Part shown: in pieces, positions 8,331-18,260 of the stretch
How positions within the stretch are numbered: position 1 is the first letter of the stretch
Layout of the letters: each line of letters opens with the position of its first letter
Assembly: GCA_003216435.1 (NCBI GenBank)
Contig: QCIW01000002.1
Location: forward strand, 1 to 64,000
DNA: 64,000 nt
Direction: 5' to 3'
Origin: Prochlorococcus sp. AG-402-N21
GTDB lineage: Bacteria > Cyanobacteriota > Cyanobacteriia > PCC-6307 > Cyanobiaceae
Position numbers and translations under genes: made by a program
The notes under the pieces: generated by a model
Seen by the model: only the letters and a program-made list of their open reading frames with translations
What the model was told of the DNA's origin: nothing
Databases searched by the model: none

Positions 8331-11300
8331 ATGCAATTAAGTCCAATAGTAAATAAATTAAATAAATCAAATCTAATTCATGAATTAGTAGAGCGCTCAC
8401 GAAGAGACAAGCCCTTAACTTTAACAGGAACTTCTAGACTTGCAAATTCATTAATAATCACTTCGCTTGCAAGACAATCAAATAGTACTTTGCTTCTTGT
8501 AGTTCCTTCTGTTGAGGAAGTTGGTCGCCTTTATCCTTTACTAGAACTTTTTGGTTGGAATAAAACATTTATATACCCAACTAGTGAATCATCACCATAC
8601 AATACTTTACCGACATCTAACGAAATCTTATGGGGTCAATTACAGGTCTTAGGCGAACTAATAAATTCTGAAGCAAAAAATAACTTATGTATAATAACTA
8701 CAGTTAAATCATTACAGCCCCACCTACCGCCATTCGATTATTTCAAGCAAAACAGCCTACATCTTATTAAAGGTAATGAATACAATTTATCTAGTCTTTC
8801 TACTATTTTATCAGAATTAGGATATAAGAGAGAAAATACTATTAATCAAGAAGGTACTTGGTCTAGAAGGGGTGATATTCTAGATCTCTATCCAGTAAAC
8901 AGTGAATATCCAATTAGATTAGAATTTTTTGGAGATATTTTAGAAAAATTAAAGGAATTCGATCCAGTAACTCAAAGATCCTCTGACAATGTTAATGACG
9001 TACTCATCACACCCACATCGATAGATTATCTAATTTTAAAAAAATTTACAGAGAACAAAAAAGAACTATTGGAGCCTTATAAGAATACTGAATTTTATAA
9101 TTCTATAAACGAAGAAGTCTTACCTATAGATATTAAAAAGTATTTATCATTAGCCTGGAACGAACCTTTCTCCCTAGCCGATTATCTCCCTGAAAATACT
9201 TTTGTAGCAATTGAAGATAGAGATCAATGTATTGCTCATGGCGACAATTGGGAAAGTCATGTAAAAGACGAATTTAGGGCAATACAAGACTCAACTTCAA
9301 ATATAATGGATTTAAATTTGCCTTATTTTATTAAAAGTACTAAAACTAGCATTGATGAGTTAAATAAGAAATTCAATGCTCTACACCTTAATTCAATATC
9401 AAATTCTATTCAGGGTACTAATGCATTAAATATTTCCAATAAATACATCGATATTCAACCTAATCAATTCGGCAAACTAAGTCAACTCTTAAAGAATTAT
9501 TTATCTGATAAGATTACAGTTTTTCTTATCTCAGCTCAACCAAGTAGAGCAGTAGCTCTTTTGCAAGAACATGAATGCCCAGCTGAATTTATATTAAATC
9601 ATAAAGACCAGACAGCTATCTCTTCTCTAATAAGTAATAACATACCTGTGGCTCTTAAATGTTCCTCAGAAGCTCAAATTGAAGGCGTATTTCTACCTTC
9701 CTTCAAAATTGCTATACTTACAGATAAAGAATTCTTTGGGCAGCAGAGTTTAATTAATAACTCATATATAAGAAGGCGAAAAAAGGCTATAAGTAAAACT
9801 ATTGATCCTAATAAATTACTCCCTGGTGATTATGTAGTTCATAGGAATCATGGCATAGGATTATTCATCAAAATGGAAAAAAATTCCATTGGAGGAGAGA
9901 GCAGAGACTATTTAGTACTGAAATATTTAGATGGAATATTGAGAGTTGCCGCTGATCAGTTAGGTAGTTTAGGCAGATATCGATCTTCTTCCGAAAAAAA
10001 GCCCAAGATTAATAAGCTTGGCGGAAATACTTGGATCAATGTTAAGGAAAGGGTGCGAAAAAGTTTAAAAAAGGTAGCAGTAGATTTGATTAAGCTATAT
10101 GCACAAAGAGACCAACAAATTGGATATAAATATCCTCCAGATGGTCCCTGGCAAATTGAATTAGAAGATTCTTTTCCATATCAAGCTACTAAAGATCAAT
10201 TGACAGCTGTTGTAGATGTAAAAAGAGATATGGAAAAAGAGAGACCGATGGATCGATTAGTTTGCGGCGATGTTGGTTTTGGCAAGACTGAAGTTGCCAT
10301 TCGAGCAATTTTCAAGGCGATTACTTCTGGCAAGCAAATTGCTCTTCTAGCCCCTACTACTATATTAGCTCAACAACATTGGAGAACTCTTTCAGATAGA
10401 TTTGCTCCATATCCAATTAAAGTATCTCTCCTTAATAGATATAAGACATCATCTGAAAAGCAAACAATTTTAGAAGGATTAGACAACGGAACGATAGATG
10501 CAATTGTTGGGACTCATTTGTTGCTTAATAAAAAAGTAAAGTTCTCCAAATTAGGCTTACTTGTTATAGACGAAGAACAACGTTTTGGAGTTAACCAAAA
10601 AGAACGTATTAAATCATTAAAAACATCTGTAGATGTTTTGACTCTCTCCGCCACCCCTATCCCAAGAACTCTCTACATGAGTCTATCTGGAGTAAGGGAA
10701 ATGAGCCTGATATCTACTCCGCCACCATTGAGACGTTCGATAAAAACAAATTTATCTTTTATGGATGAAGAGATAATTAGGAGTGCAATTATTCAAGAAA
10801 TGGATAGAGGAGGTCAAATCTTTTATGTGGTACCAAGAATTCACGGAATAGAAGAAGTTGCAAATAAATTAAAAATTATGATCCCTAGCCTTAAATTAAT
10901 AATAGCTCATGGACAGATGTCAGAAGGCGAACTTGAAAATTCAATGGTTGCTTTTTATAACGGAGAAGCTGATTTAATGCTATGTACAACAATCGTTGAA
11001 AGTGGTCTCGATATTCCACGAGTCAATACAATACTAATAGAAGACTCTCACAAGTTTGGCTTAGCTCAATTATATCAACTTAGAGGGAGAGTAGGTAGAA
11101 GTGGCATCCAAGCTTATGCATGGTTATTTTATCCAAACAATCTAAAGTTAAGTGATTCAGCAAAACAAAGATTGAAAGCTATACAGGAATTTAGTTCCTT
11201 AGGGAGTGGTTACCAGTTGTCTATGAGAGACATGGAAATTAGAGGTGTAGGAAATCTTTTAGGAGTAGAACAAAGTGGACAAATGGATATTATCGGATTT

Positions 11301-11828
11301 GATATGTATATGGAATTATTAAAAGAAGAACTAGCTGAGATACAAGGTCAAAATATACCTAACGTCCAAGAAACTCAGGTCGACTTAAAAATAACGGCAT
11401 TTATACCTGGTAACTATATAATTAACTCACAAGAGAAAATAGAAGCTTATAAAGAAGCATCAGAATGCAAGGATACAAGAGAATTGTTAACACTTGCCTC
11501 AAGCTGGATTGACAGATATGGTCCGGTTCCTAAAGCAGTAGAAACGCTAATAGAAATTATGAAGTTAAAATTAAAAGCTAAAAGATGTGGATTTACCAGA
11601 ATAAGGTCTGTTCAACAAAATATAGAACTAGAAACACTAATGGACGAACCGGCATTTAGACTACTTAGAAAGGGTTTGCCAAAACATTTACACAGTAGAA
11701 TAATCTACAAGAAAGAAGATAAATTATCTAAAGTTATATTCAGAGGGCTTGGATTAATTAACAACGATAAAATGATCGAACAGTTACTTAGCTGGTTAGA
11801 TCTTATGATAAATCAAATAGTTGAATAA
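8331..11828 (+). CDS. mfd: Transcription-repair coupling factor Mfd
   Basis: Mfd pushes stalled RNA polymerase off DNA lesions and recruits UvrA for nucleotide excision repair. The 1165-residue protein has the expected order: an N-terminal UvrB-like region (with SESSPYNTLP), an RNA-polymerase-interacting domain around residues 490-560 (GDYVVHRNHGIGLF), a RecG-like helicase core with Walker A GDVGFGKTE near residue 645 and DEEQ box in VIDEEQRFGV, and a C-terminal TRCF domain. It follows the cyanobacterial hypothetical gene closely and converges with a thioredoxin-like gene. Confidence 0.97.
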   Translation: MQLSPIVNKLNKSNLIHELVERSRRDKPLTLTGTSRLANSLIITSLARQSNSTLLLVVPSVEEVGRLYPLLELFGWNKTFIYPTSESSPYNTLPTSNEILWGQLQVLGELINSEAKNNLCIITTVKSLQPHLPPFDYFKQNSLHLIKGNEYNLSSLSTILSELGYKRENTINQEGTWSRRGDILDLYPVNSEYPIRLEFFGDILEKLKEFDPVTQRSSDNVNDVLITPTSIDYLILKKFTENKKELLEPYKNTEFYNSINEEVLPIDIKKYLSLAWNEPFSLADYLPENTFVAIEDRDQCIAHGDNWESHVKDEFRAIQDSTSNIMDLNLPYFIKSTKTSIDELNKKFNALHLNSISNSIQGTNALNISNKYIDIQPNQFGKLSQLLKNYLSDKITVFLISAQPSRAVALLQEHECPAEFILNHKDQTAISSLISNNIPVALKCSSEAQIEGVFLPSFKIAILTDKEFFGQQSLINNSYIRRRKKAISKTIDPNKLLPGDYVVHRNHGIGLFIKMEKNSIGGESRDYLVLKYLDGILRVAADQLGSLGRYRSSSEKKPKINKLGGNTWINVKERVRKSLKKVAVDLIKLYAQRDQQIGYKYPPDGPWQIELEDSFPYQATKDQLTAVVDVKRDMEKERPMDRLVCGDVGFGKTEVAIRAIFKAITSGKQIALLAPTTILAQQHWRTLSDRFAPYPIKVSLLNRYKTSSEKQTILEGLDNGTIDAIVGTHLLLNKKVKFSKLGLLVIDEEQRFGVNQKERIKSLKTSVDVLTLSATPIPRTLYMSLSGVREMSLISTPPPLRRSIKTNLSFMDEEIIRSAIIQEMDRGGQIFYVVPRIHGIEEVANKLKIMIPSLKLIIAHGQMSEGELENSMVAFYNGEADLMLCTTIVESGLDIPRVNTILIEDSHKFGLAQLYQLRGRVGRSGIQAYAWLFYPNNLKLSDSAKQRLKAIQEFSSLGSGYQLSMRDMEIRGVGNLLGVEQSGQMDIIGFDMYMELLKEELAEIQGQNIPNVQETQVDLKITAFIPGNYIINSQEKIEAYKEASECKDTRELLTLASSWIDRYGPVPKAVETLIEIMKLKLKAKRCGFTRIRSVQQNIELETLMDEPAFRLLRKGLPKHLHSRIIYKKEDKLSKVIFRGLGLINNDKMIEQLLSWLDLMINQIVE

Positions 11829-11855
11829 AGAAATAGAAATTCAACAATATGATTG

Positions 11856-12173
11856 TCAACTCTGATTCTTCGAGATTAACTCCTGTAGTTTGTCTCTAAA
11901 TTCACCCTTAGAAACACCTCCTTTTAATTCCCCTAGTATTTCGTAATTTGAATCTGGATTTGTCACGAGTATGTATGTTGGCCAACCCATCCCGACTTTG
12001 TTGGGATATTTTGATAATAAAATATCTCTATATTTACGATATGTTTTAACATCTTGAAGCATAACATTTACAAATTGACAACCTAATTCATTTGTGACCT
12101 TCTGATCATAGAAACTCATTCTATGACAAGTTCCACAATCCTCTGAGCTGAATTTTATTAGACTTAAAGTCAT
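11856..12173 (-). CDS. Thioredoxin-like protein with CGTC active site
   Basis: The 105-residue protein has a thioredoxin fold with a redox motif CGTC at residues 13-16, followed by the expected cis-proline region (GWPTYILV near residue 63). It lacks a signal peptide, so it should act in the cytoplasm. Its active site differs from classic CGPC, which usually alters redox potential. Partners cannot be told from the sequence. It converges with mfd and lies downstream of a methyltransferase gene. Confidence 0.82.
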   Translation of the reverse strand: MTLSLIKFSSEDCGTCHRMSFYDQKVTNELGCQFVNVMLQDVKTYRKYRDILLSKYPNKVGMGWPTYILVTNPDSNYEILGELKGGVSKGEFRDKLQELISKNQS

Positions 12174-12236
12174 AGTCGTTTATATTTCCACAATTATATT
12201 AAAGGAGATAGGAATGATCAGTCTCTGAAATATAAA

Positions 12237-12887
12237 TTATGGATTATCAGGCTTTCTTGCGGTTACATTGAAAAAAGGGTCAGGAGAAGAAGTAATTAAT
12301 CCGAATAAATTCTTTTTATTAAAATATTTTTTAGATATTTTGTCTATAATCCAGGAATCACTATGTAGAACTTGAGTTACATAATTAATGCGTTGATCGT
12401 CCGTAGAGTTTAGCCAAATATTTGGTGACTTTTGCCAAAATGCTCTGTTAGAGAATGAAATAACAAGTCTTCCATTTGGTTTAGTAACTCTATAGATTTC
12501 CCTTGAGATAGATTCCGGATATTGTAAATATTGCCATCCAGCTACAATAAGACAGTAATCTAAAGAGTTACTATCTAAAGGTATTGTCTTATTAATATTT
12601 AAATTCTGTAGCCAGTAAGAATCAAGTATAGGATTACGTTCCAATTCTAATTTATTCATTCCATGTCCAATAACTCTATGATATTTTCTTTTCGGCAGAT
12701 GACTTACCCAGCTACTCATCAGATCCAAAATTGTGGATTCGAGAGGTATTAAGTCTTCATAAAATTTAGTCAGATGTAATCTAAAATTTTGATCTAAGTG
12801 GTGGACAAATCTAGGTTCTGAGTAGAACAATGAATCATCTTGTTCGTCAATTTTTTTTCTTTGGTAAGTATTTAACTGATATATCAT
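12237..12887 (-). CDS. Methyltransferase-like protein (class I SAM-dependent family)
   Basis: The 216-residue protein contains the segment LDLMSSWVSHLP near residue 55, the variant first motif of a cyanobacterial/plastid methyltransferase group. NSLDYCLIVAGWQYLQYP follows near residue 107, then IYRVTKPNGRLVISFSNRAF, which matches methyltransferase motifs II-III. The classic glycine-rich SAM loop is not obvious, as is usual for this group. The substrate is unknown. The gene belongs to the minus-strand run with small membrane proteins upstream. Confidence 0.75.
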   Translation of the reverse strand: MIYQLNTYQRKKIDEQDDSLFYSEPRFVHHLDQNFRLHLTKFYEDLIPLESTILDLMSSWVSHLPKRKYHRVIGHGMNKLELERNPILDSYWLQNLNINKTIPLDSNSLDYCLIVAGWQYLQYPESISREIYRVTKPNGRLVISFSNRAFWQKSPNIWLNSTDDQRINYVTQVLHSDSWIIDKISKKYFNKKNLFGLITSSPDPFFNVTARKPDNP

Positions 12888-12920
12888 TTAATAATAGAAT
12901 CCTACTATTATTATAAAGTA

Positions 12921-13322
12921 TCAATGCCAATATTGGTAATGGAGTTCAATCGTAGATCCAACAAACATTATCATAAGTAGTAATATAGGTATGTATAATT
13001 GAATATTGAACTGATCTCCTATAAAAGTTGTGATATTTATTAAGGCATAGGATGAGGTGATGAAATATATTAATGAATTAACGATGATTAAAAGTCTTCC
13101 TATTAGTATCGATTGAAAAATATTATAACATTTGGTTATGAATGAATGAACTCCACACTTTAATAAATAAAGTGTTAAAAAAAATGAGATAGAAATTATA
13201 GGCCAAAAGGCATTTTTCTCTAAATAGGATATTATTATAGATATAAATGACAAAGCAGTTGCTAAGTAAGTAATAAAATAAGAATAACTTTTATTGTAAT
13301 AGTTATATAGATTAGGCACCAA
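12921..13322 (-). CDS. Hypothetical four-pass membrane protein
   Basis: I do not recognise this 133-residue protein. Four hydrophobic segments are visible, about residues 13-33, 38-55, 68-92 and 106-125. The start is ambiguous: the first codons are TTG then GTG, with no in-frame ATG at the N-terminus. It sits 15 bp downstream of another small membrane protein in the same direction, so the two may be coexpressed. No charged catalytic residues stand out. Confidence 0.6.
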   Translation of the reverse strand: MVPNLYNYYNKSYSYFITYLATALSFISIIISYLEKNAFWPIISISFFLTLYLLKCGVHSFITKCYNIFQSILIGRLLIIVNSLIYFITSSYALINITTFIGDQFNIQLYIPILLLMIMFVGSTIELHYQYWH

Positions 13323-13337
13323 TACTAAAAAGCAAAA

Positions 13338-13736
13338 CTAATTTCTTTGTTTATAAGTACTCTTATTTTTATTTATGGAGAAAGGTGATCTTATAACTGG
13401 TATCAATTTTAGTATTCGAGTTACTCCTCCTATTAATAGGAAAATACTAAGAAGCAGTAAGAAAATTACTGATGTTGCAGCACCTATTTGAAGTAATGCT
13501 TGAAACAGTTGAATAAAACCCAGTGACAAATTGGTCCAAGTATCATTAATAAAGTCTGTCCAGATAAATTTCTCAGGTATTGAATTTAGGAACAAAACAA
13601 GGCTCATTCCAACAAAAATCATAATTATAGCTTCTATAAATAGCCTTAGATCTGATCGTTTTTTTCTGTAGAGCCTACGTTGCGGCTTTTCTCTGTATGC
13701 TTTTTGCATAGAGTCATTATTATTAAAGGAACTCAT
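13338..13736 (-). CDS. Hypothetical two-pass membrane protein
   Basis: The 132-residue protein has a basic N-terminus (RRLYRKKRSD near residue 20) followed by membrane segments at about residues 31-50 and 86-108 and a basic C-terminal tail. The positive-inside rule suggests both ends are cytoplasmic. I recognise no family. An 18-bp palindrome lies 27 bp upstream of the start codon and may be an operator or RNA hairpin. The gene heads a probable unit running into the four-pass membrane protein and the methyltransferase. Confidence 0.65.
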   Translation of the reverse strand: MSSFNNNDSMQKAYREKPQRRLYRKKRSDLRLFIEAIIMIFVGMSLVLFLNSIPEKFIWTDFINDTWTNLSLGFIQLFQALLQIGAATSVIFLLLLSIFLLIGGVTRILKLIPVIRSPFSINKNKSTYKQRN

Positions 13737-13762
13737 AAAAAGCTAAATAACTCAACCAGATC

Positions 13763-13780
13763 TGTAACATGAGAGTTACA
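13763..13780. promoter_or_regulatory. 18-bp palindrome upstream of a membrane-protein gene
   Basis: TGTAACATGAGAGTTACA has perfect 6-bp arms (TGTAAC/GTTACA) around a 6-bp spacer. That is the size and geometry of binding sites for dimeric regulators of the Crp/Fnr type, although the sequence differs from TGTGA-N6-TCACA. It lies in the 144-bp gap before the minus-strand gene starting at 13736. Confidence 0.4.
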
Positions 13781-13880
13781 AACCTATGATAACTCGAACA
13801 CAAGGAATTACAAATATATCTCCTAAATCACCTATATAAAATTTACGCTATTAGAATACAAGATCATTCAGGCTTAGAGA

Positions 13881-14498
13881 TTAGGGGTTAGTCTCATTTG
13901 ATTCAACGGCGGTTTTATTATGTAAATTAAGAATGTTATTCACAAAATTATTCTCGTTAGGTATCAATACAAACATTGCAGAAAACAAAATTATAGAAAA
14001 GGCTCCTAAAATAGATGGAACGAAGTTAGTTAATCTGAAGTCATTATCTAAGTTTAATTTAACAGGAGAATAATTAATAGATGGGTAAGGCCAGTTTAAA
14101 GAGACTCTAGGGTCCTTTATAAATTTATCTAGGCAGGTAACCAAGTCTACTAATTCAGCATCATCTAGAATGATCTTCAAGGGTTTAATATCCTTCTTAC
14201 TACTTCTCAATATAATTTGATGGCCTTTATCATAGGGTGAAATATTTACTGATGAGCAACTATCGCCAAATGATCTTTTAGTTCCTGACAAGTAATATCT
14301 AATATAAGGATATATAACATCTAGAAGAGTTCTTAGATGCTCTTTCTTTCCCTCCAGCTGAGGGAATCCAGCTATTTGTAATTTCCATGAAGAGACAATG
14401 CCAACCATCTCGTTAGTCTGTGCTCTAGAAAAATCAGGCAATCCTTCCACTTGAAGTCTTGCTGAATTCTGGTCATATACGTAGACGAGATTTAACAT
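13881..14498 (-). CDS. DUF4335 family protein
   Basis: The 205-residue protein has a soluble N-terminal region (MLNLVYVYDQNSARLQVEGL, a typical DUF4335 opening) and one hydrophobic segment near residues 160-180, so it is probably a single-pass membrane protein. The family is restricted to cyanobacteria and has no known function. It lies 7 bp downstream of a DUF3038 gene, and the two families usually occur side by side, which suggests a shared complex or process. Confidence 0.82.
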   Translation of the reverse strand: MLNLVYVYDQNSARLQVEGLPDFSRAQTNEMVGIVSSWKLQIAGFPQLEGKKEHLRTLLDVIYPYIRYYLSGTKRSFGDSCSSVNISPYDKGHQIILRSSKKDIKPLKIILDDAELVDLVTCLDKFIKDPRVSLNWPYPSINYSPVKLNLDNDFRLTNFVPSILGAFSIILFSAMFVLIPNENNFVNNILNLHNKTAVESNETNP

Positions 14499-14505
14499 TA
14501 ATTTT

Positions 14506-15072
14506 TTATCTTATATCGTTTATATTTGTAGTTAATCTATTCATGCCATCTGGACCTGAAGAAAGGGCTAGTAATAGGACAAGTTCCCTAAGAAACGAAT
14601 GAGTTTCATCATTTTGCAATAATTTTTGAACACTTCTTCTTCTCAAGTTCATACGTTCGCTGATTAGGTCCTTGAATCTAGTATCAAGATTAATCCATCT
14701 TTCATTAGTAATATGATATGGTTCTTTTTCAGATAAAAGCTGCCTTAACAAAGGATAGAGTCGATCTGCTGTTATAGATATAAGTTCTATAAGTGATTTC
14801 ACTTCCTTTATTGAAGGATCGCCTCTTCGAGCTGACTTCCTTAAAGGGTTGTGAGTACGCGTTTTCCAAAGCTGTACTGAATCATTAAATTGATTTTCAA
14901 TACCTAGACTTCTACTAGTATTCAACATCGTGCCAACTCCGTTAATTTGGATTGTCTCGATTAGTAGGAGTAAAAAATCAAGTCTCTCTAAACCTCGTCG
15001 ACCTATACAAGGTTGGGTAGAAATAGATATATTGCTTTGATTTGGGGTTTCTATAGCCCTTAATGAATGCAT
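14506..15072 (-). CDS. DUF3038 family protein
   Basis: This 188-residue, mostly helical soluble protein matches the cyanobacterial DUF3038 family, with GRRGLERLDFLLLLIETI near residue 25 and RMNLRRRSVQKLL near residue 140. It has no membrane segments. Its neighbour DUF4335 follows 7 bp downstream, as in other cyanobacteria, so coexpression is very likely. Function is unknown. The 140-bp AT-rich gap upstream (15073-15212) should hold its promoter; I see no distinct box there. Confidence 0.82.
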   Translation of the reverse strand: MHSLRAIETPNQSNISISTQPCIGRRGLERLDFLLLLIETIQINGVGTMLNTSRSLGIENQFNDSVQLWKTRTHNPLRKSARRGDPSIKEVKSLIELISITADRLYPLLRQLLSEKEPYHITNERWINLDTRFKDLISERMNLRRRSVQKLLQNDETHSFLRELVLLLALSSGPDGMNRLTTNINDIR

Positions 15073-15212
15073 CTATTAATTTTAACTGATTTATTACATT
15101 TCGCTATAAAAATAATCATTTAAACTTATTTTATATAGTTTCGAGAAATCCTGTTATCTACTAAAATTTAATTAAAAACTATTTAAAGCTTGCCATTTAT
15201 AATTAGTACGGC

Positions 15213-15422
15213 TTACTTATCATTCGACCAATTTATTATCTCTTGATATTGTTCATTATTTACCAGACCGAAGCTCCATAAAGTTATAGCCAAGGGAGCA
15301 TTCTCTATATGAGCTTGACGAATCCCTAGATCTAAGGCTTCCTTACTTAATTCGATTTTATTCTCAAGAAATGATCGAAATTCTTCTGATAATACAGTAT
15401 TATTCTGAGGCTCTCTATTCAT
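15213..15422 (-). CDS. DUF2949 family small protein
   Basis: The 69-residue protein has the DUF2949 pattern in its C-terminal half, PLAITLWSFGLVNNEQYQEI, which resembles a small winged-helix-like or helical unit. The family is common in cyanobacteria and unassigned. It lies 7 bp downstream of the UbiH-like gene and should be coexpressed with it. Confidence 0.75.
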   Translation of the reverse strand: MNREPQNNTVLSEEFRSFLENKIELSKEALDLGIRQAHIENAPLAITLWSFGLVNNEQYQEIINWSNDK

Positions 15423-15429
15423 TTTAATT

Positions 15430-16575
15430 CTAATTATGTAATCTATAAAGACCTGATGTCATTAGATTAATGATTAATTTACGAACTATACTAAACATAG
15501 ACATTAATTTAAATACAATTCTCCTTACCAAATAACCAAGGGAAGATTTGTTAGAAAATAATCTTACCAATGTGTCCGTAGAAATAGCGACGAAAATAAC
15601 ATCAAGAAATCTAGTGAGTGAGTAAATAGATAAATATAATTTTGAATATTTGGGCTTTGATTGAATCAAATTAATTGTTTTAGTAATTGAGTGAACGTCT
15701 CTCCAGCATAAATTAAGTCCTTGGCCACCTACGGGATGAAAACTATGAGCCGCCTCTCCCACTAAAATTAGTTTTCCTTTGTAAAAAGAACGTGCCATAA
15801 AAAATGATATAGGGAATGCATTTGGCATGCCTAATATGCTATCAGGTTCGTATCCCTCTGGAATAATTGATGCTATCCGATCTAACAATATTGACTTAGG
15901 TAGAGTTAATCGCTGAGAACATTTTTTACCAGAAGCGCTCCAAACGATCTGATAGAGATCATCTCCCATGGGCAGTATTGCAAAAGGTCCTTCTTCACGT
16001 AGCAGTTCATAAGCAGTATGAGAATTAGCGTTTCTAATTAAAATTTTTGTAGTAAGACATGATTGTTTATAATTGAACTTGATCTCTTTTATACCTGAAG
16101 ACTTTCTTGTTTCTGAATGTATTCCATCTGCAGCTATTACTAAGTCGTAATCCTCTGAGTCCTGCACATTCTTCTGTCCTAAAATTAGCGTAATATTTGA
16201 TATACTTTTTACTTTAGATAATAATAAATCCATTAAGTAATTATGATTTAAGATCCACCCAATAGATTTGGAATTACTATTTATAGATGAAATATCTTCC
16301 GAATCAAAACTAACCCTTCTTCTAAGTCTTGAATCTTGTACTATTAGTTTTTGGAATGAATTAATATTTTTTTCAATATCTAGACTCAAATCTAATTCTT
16401 TTAAAATTTTCATAGAAGAATGTGTTAGAGCGTAAGCTCTATCTCTGTCTACTATTTGCTTCTCATTCTTTACATCCAAAAGTGAAATCTGACATCCAAT
16501 TCTGCTTAAAGCTATCCCTAATAATGATCCTGTGGGTCCAGCTCCAACTATTTTAATTTTAAGTATTTTATTCAT
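15430..16575 (-). CDS. UbiH/UbiF-family FAD-dependent monooxygenase
   Basis: The family hydroxylates aromatic rings using FAD, NAD(P)H and oxygen, typically in quinone synthesis. The 381-residue protein has the N-terminal FAD-binding loop VGAGPTGSLLG (GxGxxG). It also has the second nucleotide motif LVIAADGIHSETR near residue 150 and the FAD-ribityl motif LVGEAAHSFHPVGGQGLN near residue 270. The C-terminus is hydrophobic and may associate with membranes. In a cyanobacterium a role in plastoquinone or a related ring hydroxylation is plausible but not shown. Upstream is a membrane-protein gene and dapB; downstream is DUF2949. Confidence 0.85.
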   Translation of the reverse strand: MNKILKIKIVGAGPTGSLLGIALSRIGCQISLLDVKNEKQIVDRDRAYALTHSSMKILKELDLSLDIEKNINSFQKLIVQDSRLRRRVSFDSEDISSINSNSKSIGWILNHNYLMDLLLSKVKSISNITLILGQKNVQDSEDYDLVIAADGIHSETRKSSGIKEIKFNYKQSCLTTKILIRNANSHTAYELLREEGPFAILPMGDDLYQIVWSASGKKCSQRLTLPKSILLDRIASIIPEGYEPDSILGMPNAFPISFFMARSFYKGKLILVGEAAHSFHPVGGQGLNLCWRDVHSITKTINLIQSKPKYSKLYLSIYSLTRFLDVIFVAISTDTLVRLFSNKSSLGYLVRRIVFKLMSMFSIVRKLIINLMTSGLYRLHN

Positions 16576-16641
16576 TTTTATGGATATCTATTGAGAACTT
16601 GTGGAGCAGTGGCAGTAATGCGGTTAAAAAAATGAAATTAG

Positions 16642-17298
16642 TCATCTAGAAATCCTTAACCTACAAAGATCCTCAAAAGCCGGTCTTAATAAAAACGGAT
16701 ATTCACCTACCCATTGTCTAATTTGTGGTATCCAGGCATCACTTATATCTTGTATCGAAGAGTAATCATTTCTATTACTAAATACAAGACATCTTATAAT
16801 CAAACCATTTCTTATATTCTGATGTTGTTGATTCATGGGAAAGCGTAATTGACCTAAGTAGCCGTCTTCATCTGCAAGTTCTAGTATCATCCATAATCTA
16901 CGATTTTCAACTAATTCTAAATTTCCTTGTTTATTAGCTTGTTCATGACGGTCTTGTATAAGTTCTTTAGTAAATACATCAATAATTTTACCCTCAAATA
17001 TTGCTGCTGAATTATATTTACGCAACTCAGCATTTTTTCTACTAGCTTCGTAAATGGGACTCCAAAGAATATAAAGAAGAAAAATTACTCCTAAAACTAA
17101 CCATAAAGAATAAAATTGACTTGTTACTTGACTTTGACTAATTAATAAAGTTATAACTCCACCAATAGAAGAGATCATAATTTTCTGAAGTACATTGCGA
17201 GGATTGCCCATTGCAGCAGCAAATTGATTCCCCGTTGCCACTCCAGGTATTAAGCGTTGTAATTCTCCAGGTCTTAAAGGAACAAGCATTTTGCTCAA
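16642..17298 (-). CDS. Conserved cyanobacterial membrane protein
   Basis: This 218-residue protein has two adjacent hydrophobic segments, about residues 40-58 and 62-82, and a soluble C-terminal domain ending in [19 protein letters not shown]. The N-terminus ([21 protein letters not shown]) is strongly cyanobacterial. Homologues are sometimes labelled phosphate permease, which the sequence does not support. Its start overlaps the dapB stop by 4 bp, indicating translational coupling. Function is unknown. Confidence 0.75.
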   Translation of the reverse strand: MSKMLVPLRPGELQRLIPGVATGNQFAAAMGNPRNVLQKIMISSIGGVITLLISQSQVTSQFYSLWLVLGVIFLLYILWSPIYEASRKNAELRKYNSAAIFEGKIIDVFTKELIQDRHEQANKQGNLELVENRRLWMILELADEDGYLGQLRFPMNQQHQNIRNGLIIRCLVFSNRNDYSSIQDISDAWIPQIRQWVGEYPFLLRPAFEDLCRLRISR

Positions 17299-18146
17299 AT
17301 AAGTCTTTCAAGACCGTAAACAAGGCCTTCTATGTTTCTAACTTTGCGAATCGTGTGAAGTACCCCGGGCATATATGCAGAGCGTTGAATGGTGTCATGT
17401 CTTAAAGAATAAGTCTCACCCGGAGCACCAAAAAGAACTTCCTGGTGAGCCACTAAACCTGGCAACCTTATTGAGTGAATACGTAGACCACTGGTTCTTA
17501 GAGATCCACGACATCCTGCTGCTGTTTCTTTTTCGGTAATATCAGTGTGATTAAATTCTTTACCCAAGTCTTCAATCAATTCTGCTGTCTTGATGCAAGT
17601 TCCACTTGGAGCATCAGCTTTTTGATTGTGATGCAGCTCTATTAGCTCTGCATGATCGTAAAAACTTGCAGCAGCAGCTGCTGCTTGTTGAAGTAAGACC
17701 ATACCCACAGAGAAGTTTGGAATAATTGCACCACTTATAGATGCTTTTTTGGCAAATTCCTTAAGAGAGTTAATTTGATCTGAATCTAAGCCAGTAGTCC
17801 CAATTACAGGGTGGATTCCATAAGCAATAGATGCCCTTGTGTGCTCATACGCAACTGAAGGGTGGGTAAAATCGACCAATACTGCTGCGTTCTCAGGTCC
17901 AGAATCTCTAACAGATTGGCTAGCACTACATAAGGCACCTTCAAAGTCTGAAGTAATTGGGATATTTATCTCGTTAATTCCCAATGCAGTACCAATATCA
18001 AATCCTTCTTTGTCTGAATTTGTTTCTATTGCAGCAATTAATCGACAATCCGAGGAATGGTTCACCGCTTTAATAACCTCACTACCCATTCGACCTAAGG
18101 CACCAGCGACAAGAACATTTATAGGTTTTGGAGAGGAGGAGGTCAT
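17295..18146 (-). CDS. dapB: 4-hydroxy-tetrahydrodipicolinate reductase
   Basis: DapB performs the NAD(P)H-dependent reduction step of the diaminopimelate/lysine pathway. The 283-residue protein has the N-terminal nucleotide loop [10 protein letters not shown], the VDFTHPS segment, and the catalytic signature [14 protein letters not shown] near residues 167-180 with its essential His and Lys. It heads a two-gene unit with the overlapping membrane protein. It is divergent from chlH, with 114 bp between the start codons. Confidence 0.97.
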   Translation of the reverse strand: MTSSSPKPINVLVAGALGRMGSEVIKAVNHSSDCRLIAAIETNSDKEGFDIGTALGINEINIPITSDFEGALCSASQSVRDSGPENAAVLVDFTHPSVAYEHTRASIAYGIHPVIGTTGLDSDQINSLKEFAKKASISGAIIPNFSVGMVLLQQAAAAAASFYDHAELIELHHNQKADAPSGTCIKTAELIEDLGKEFNHTDITEKETAAGCRGSLRTSGLRIHSIRLPGLVAHQEVLFGAPGETYSLRHDTIQRSAYMPGVLHTIRKVRNIEGLVYGLERLI

Positions 18147-18260
18147 TTCAAATAAAGGAAATTAAATTGTTATGGAAAATTTCTTGTAACAGGGATTTGT
18201 TTTTATCCACAGTAATGGGCAAGATAAAAGTAGGCTTGGTGAAAATACTTAGATAAAAAC

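Noticed and set aside
12889-12913. Inverted repeat TAATAATAG/CTATTATTA before the methyltransferase gene
   Set aside because: It is made almost only of A and T in an AT-rich spacer, and such repeats are expected by chance.
16642-17298. Phosphate ABC transporter permease annotation
   Set aside because: The protein has only two membrane segments and no transporter permease motif, so the label used for some homologues is not supported.
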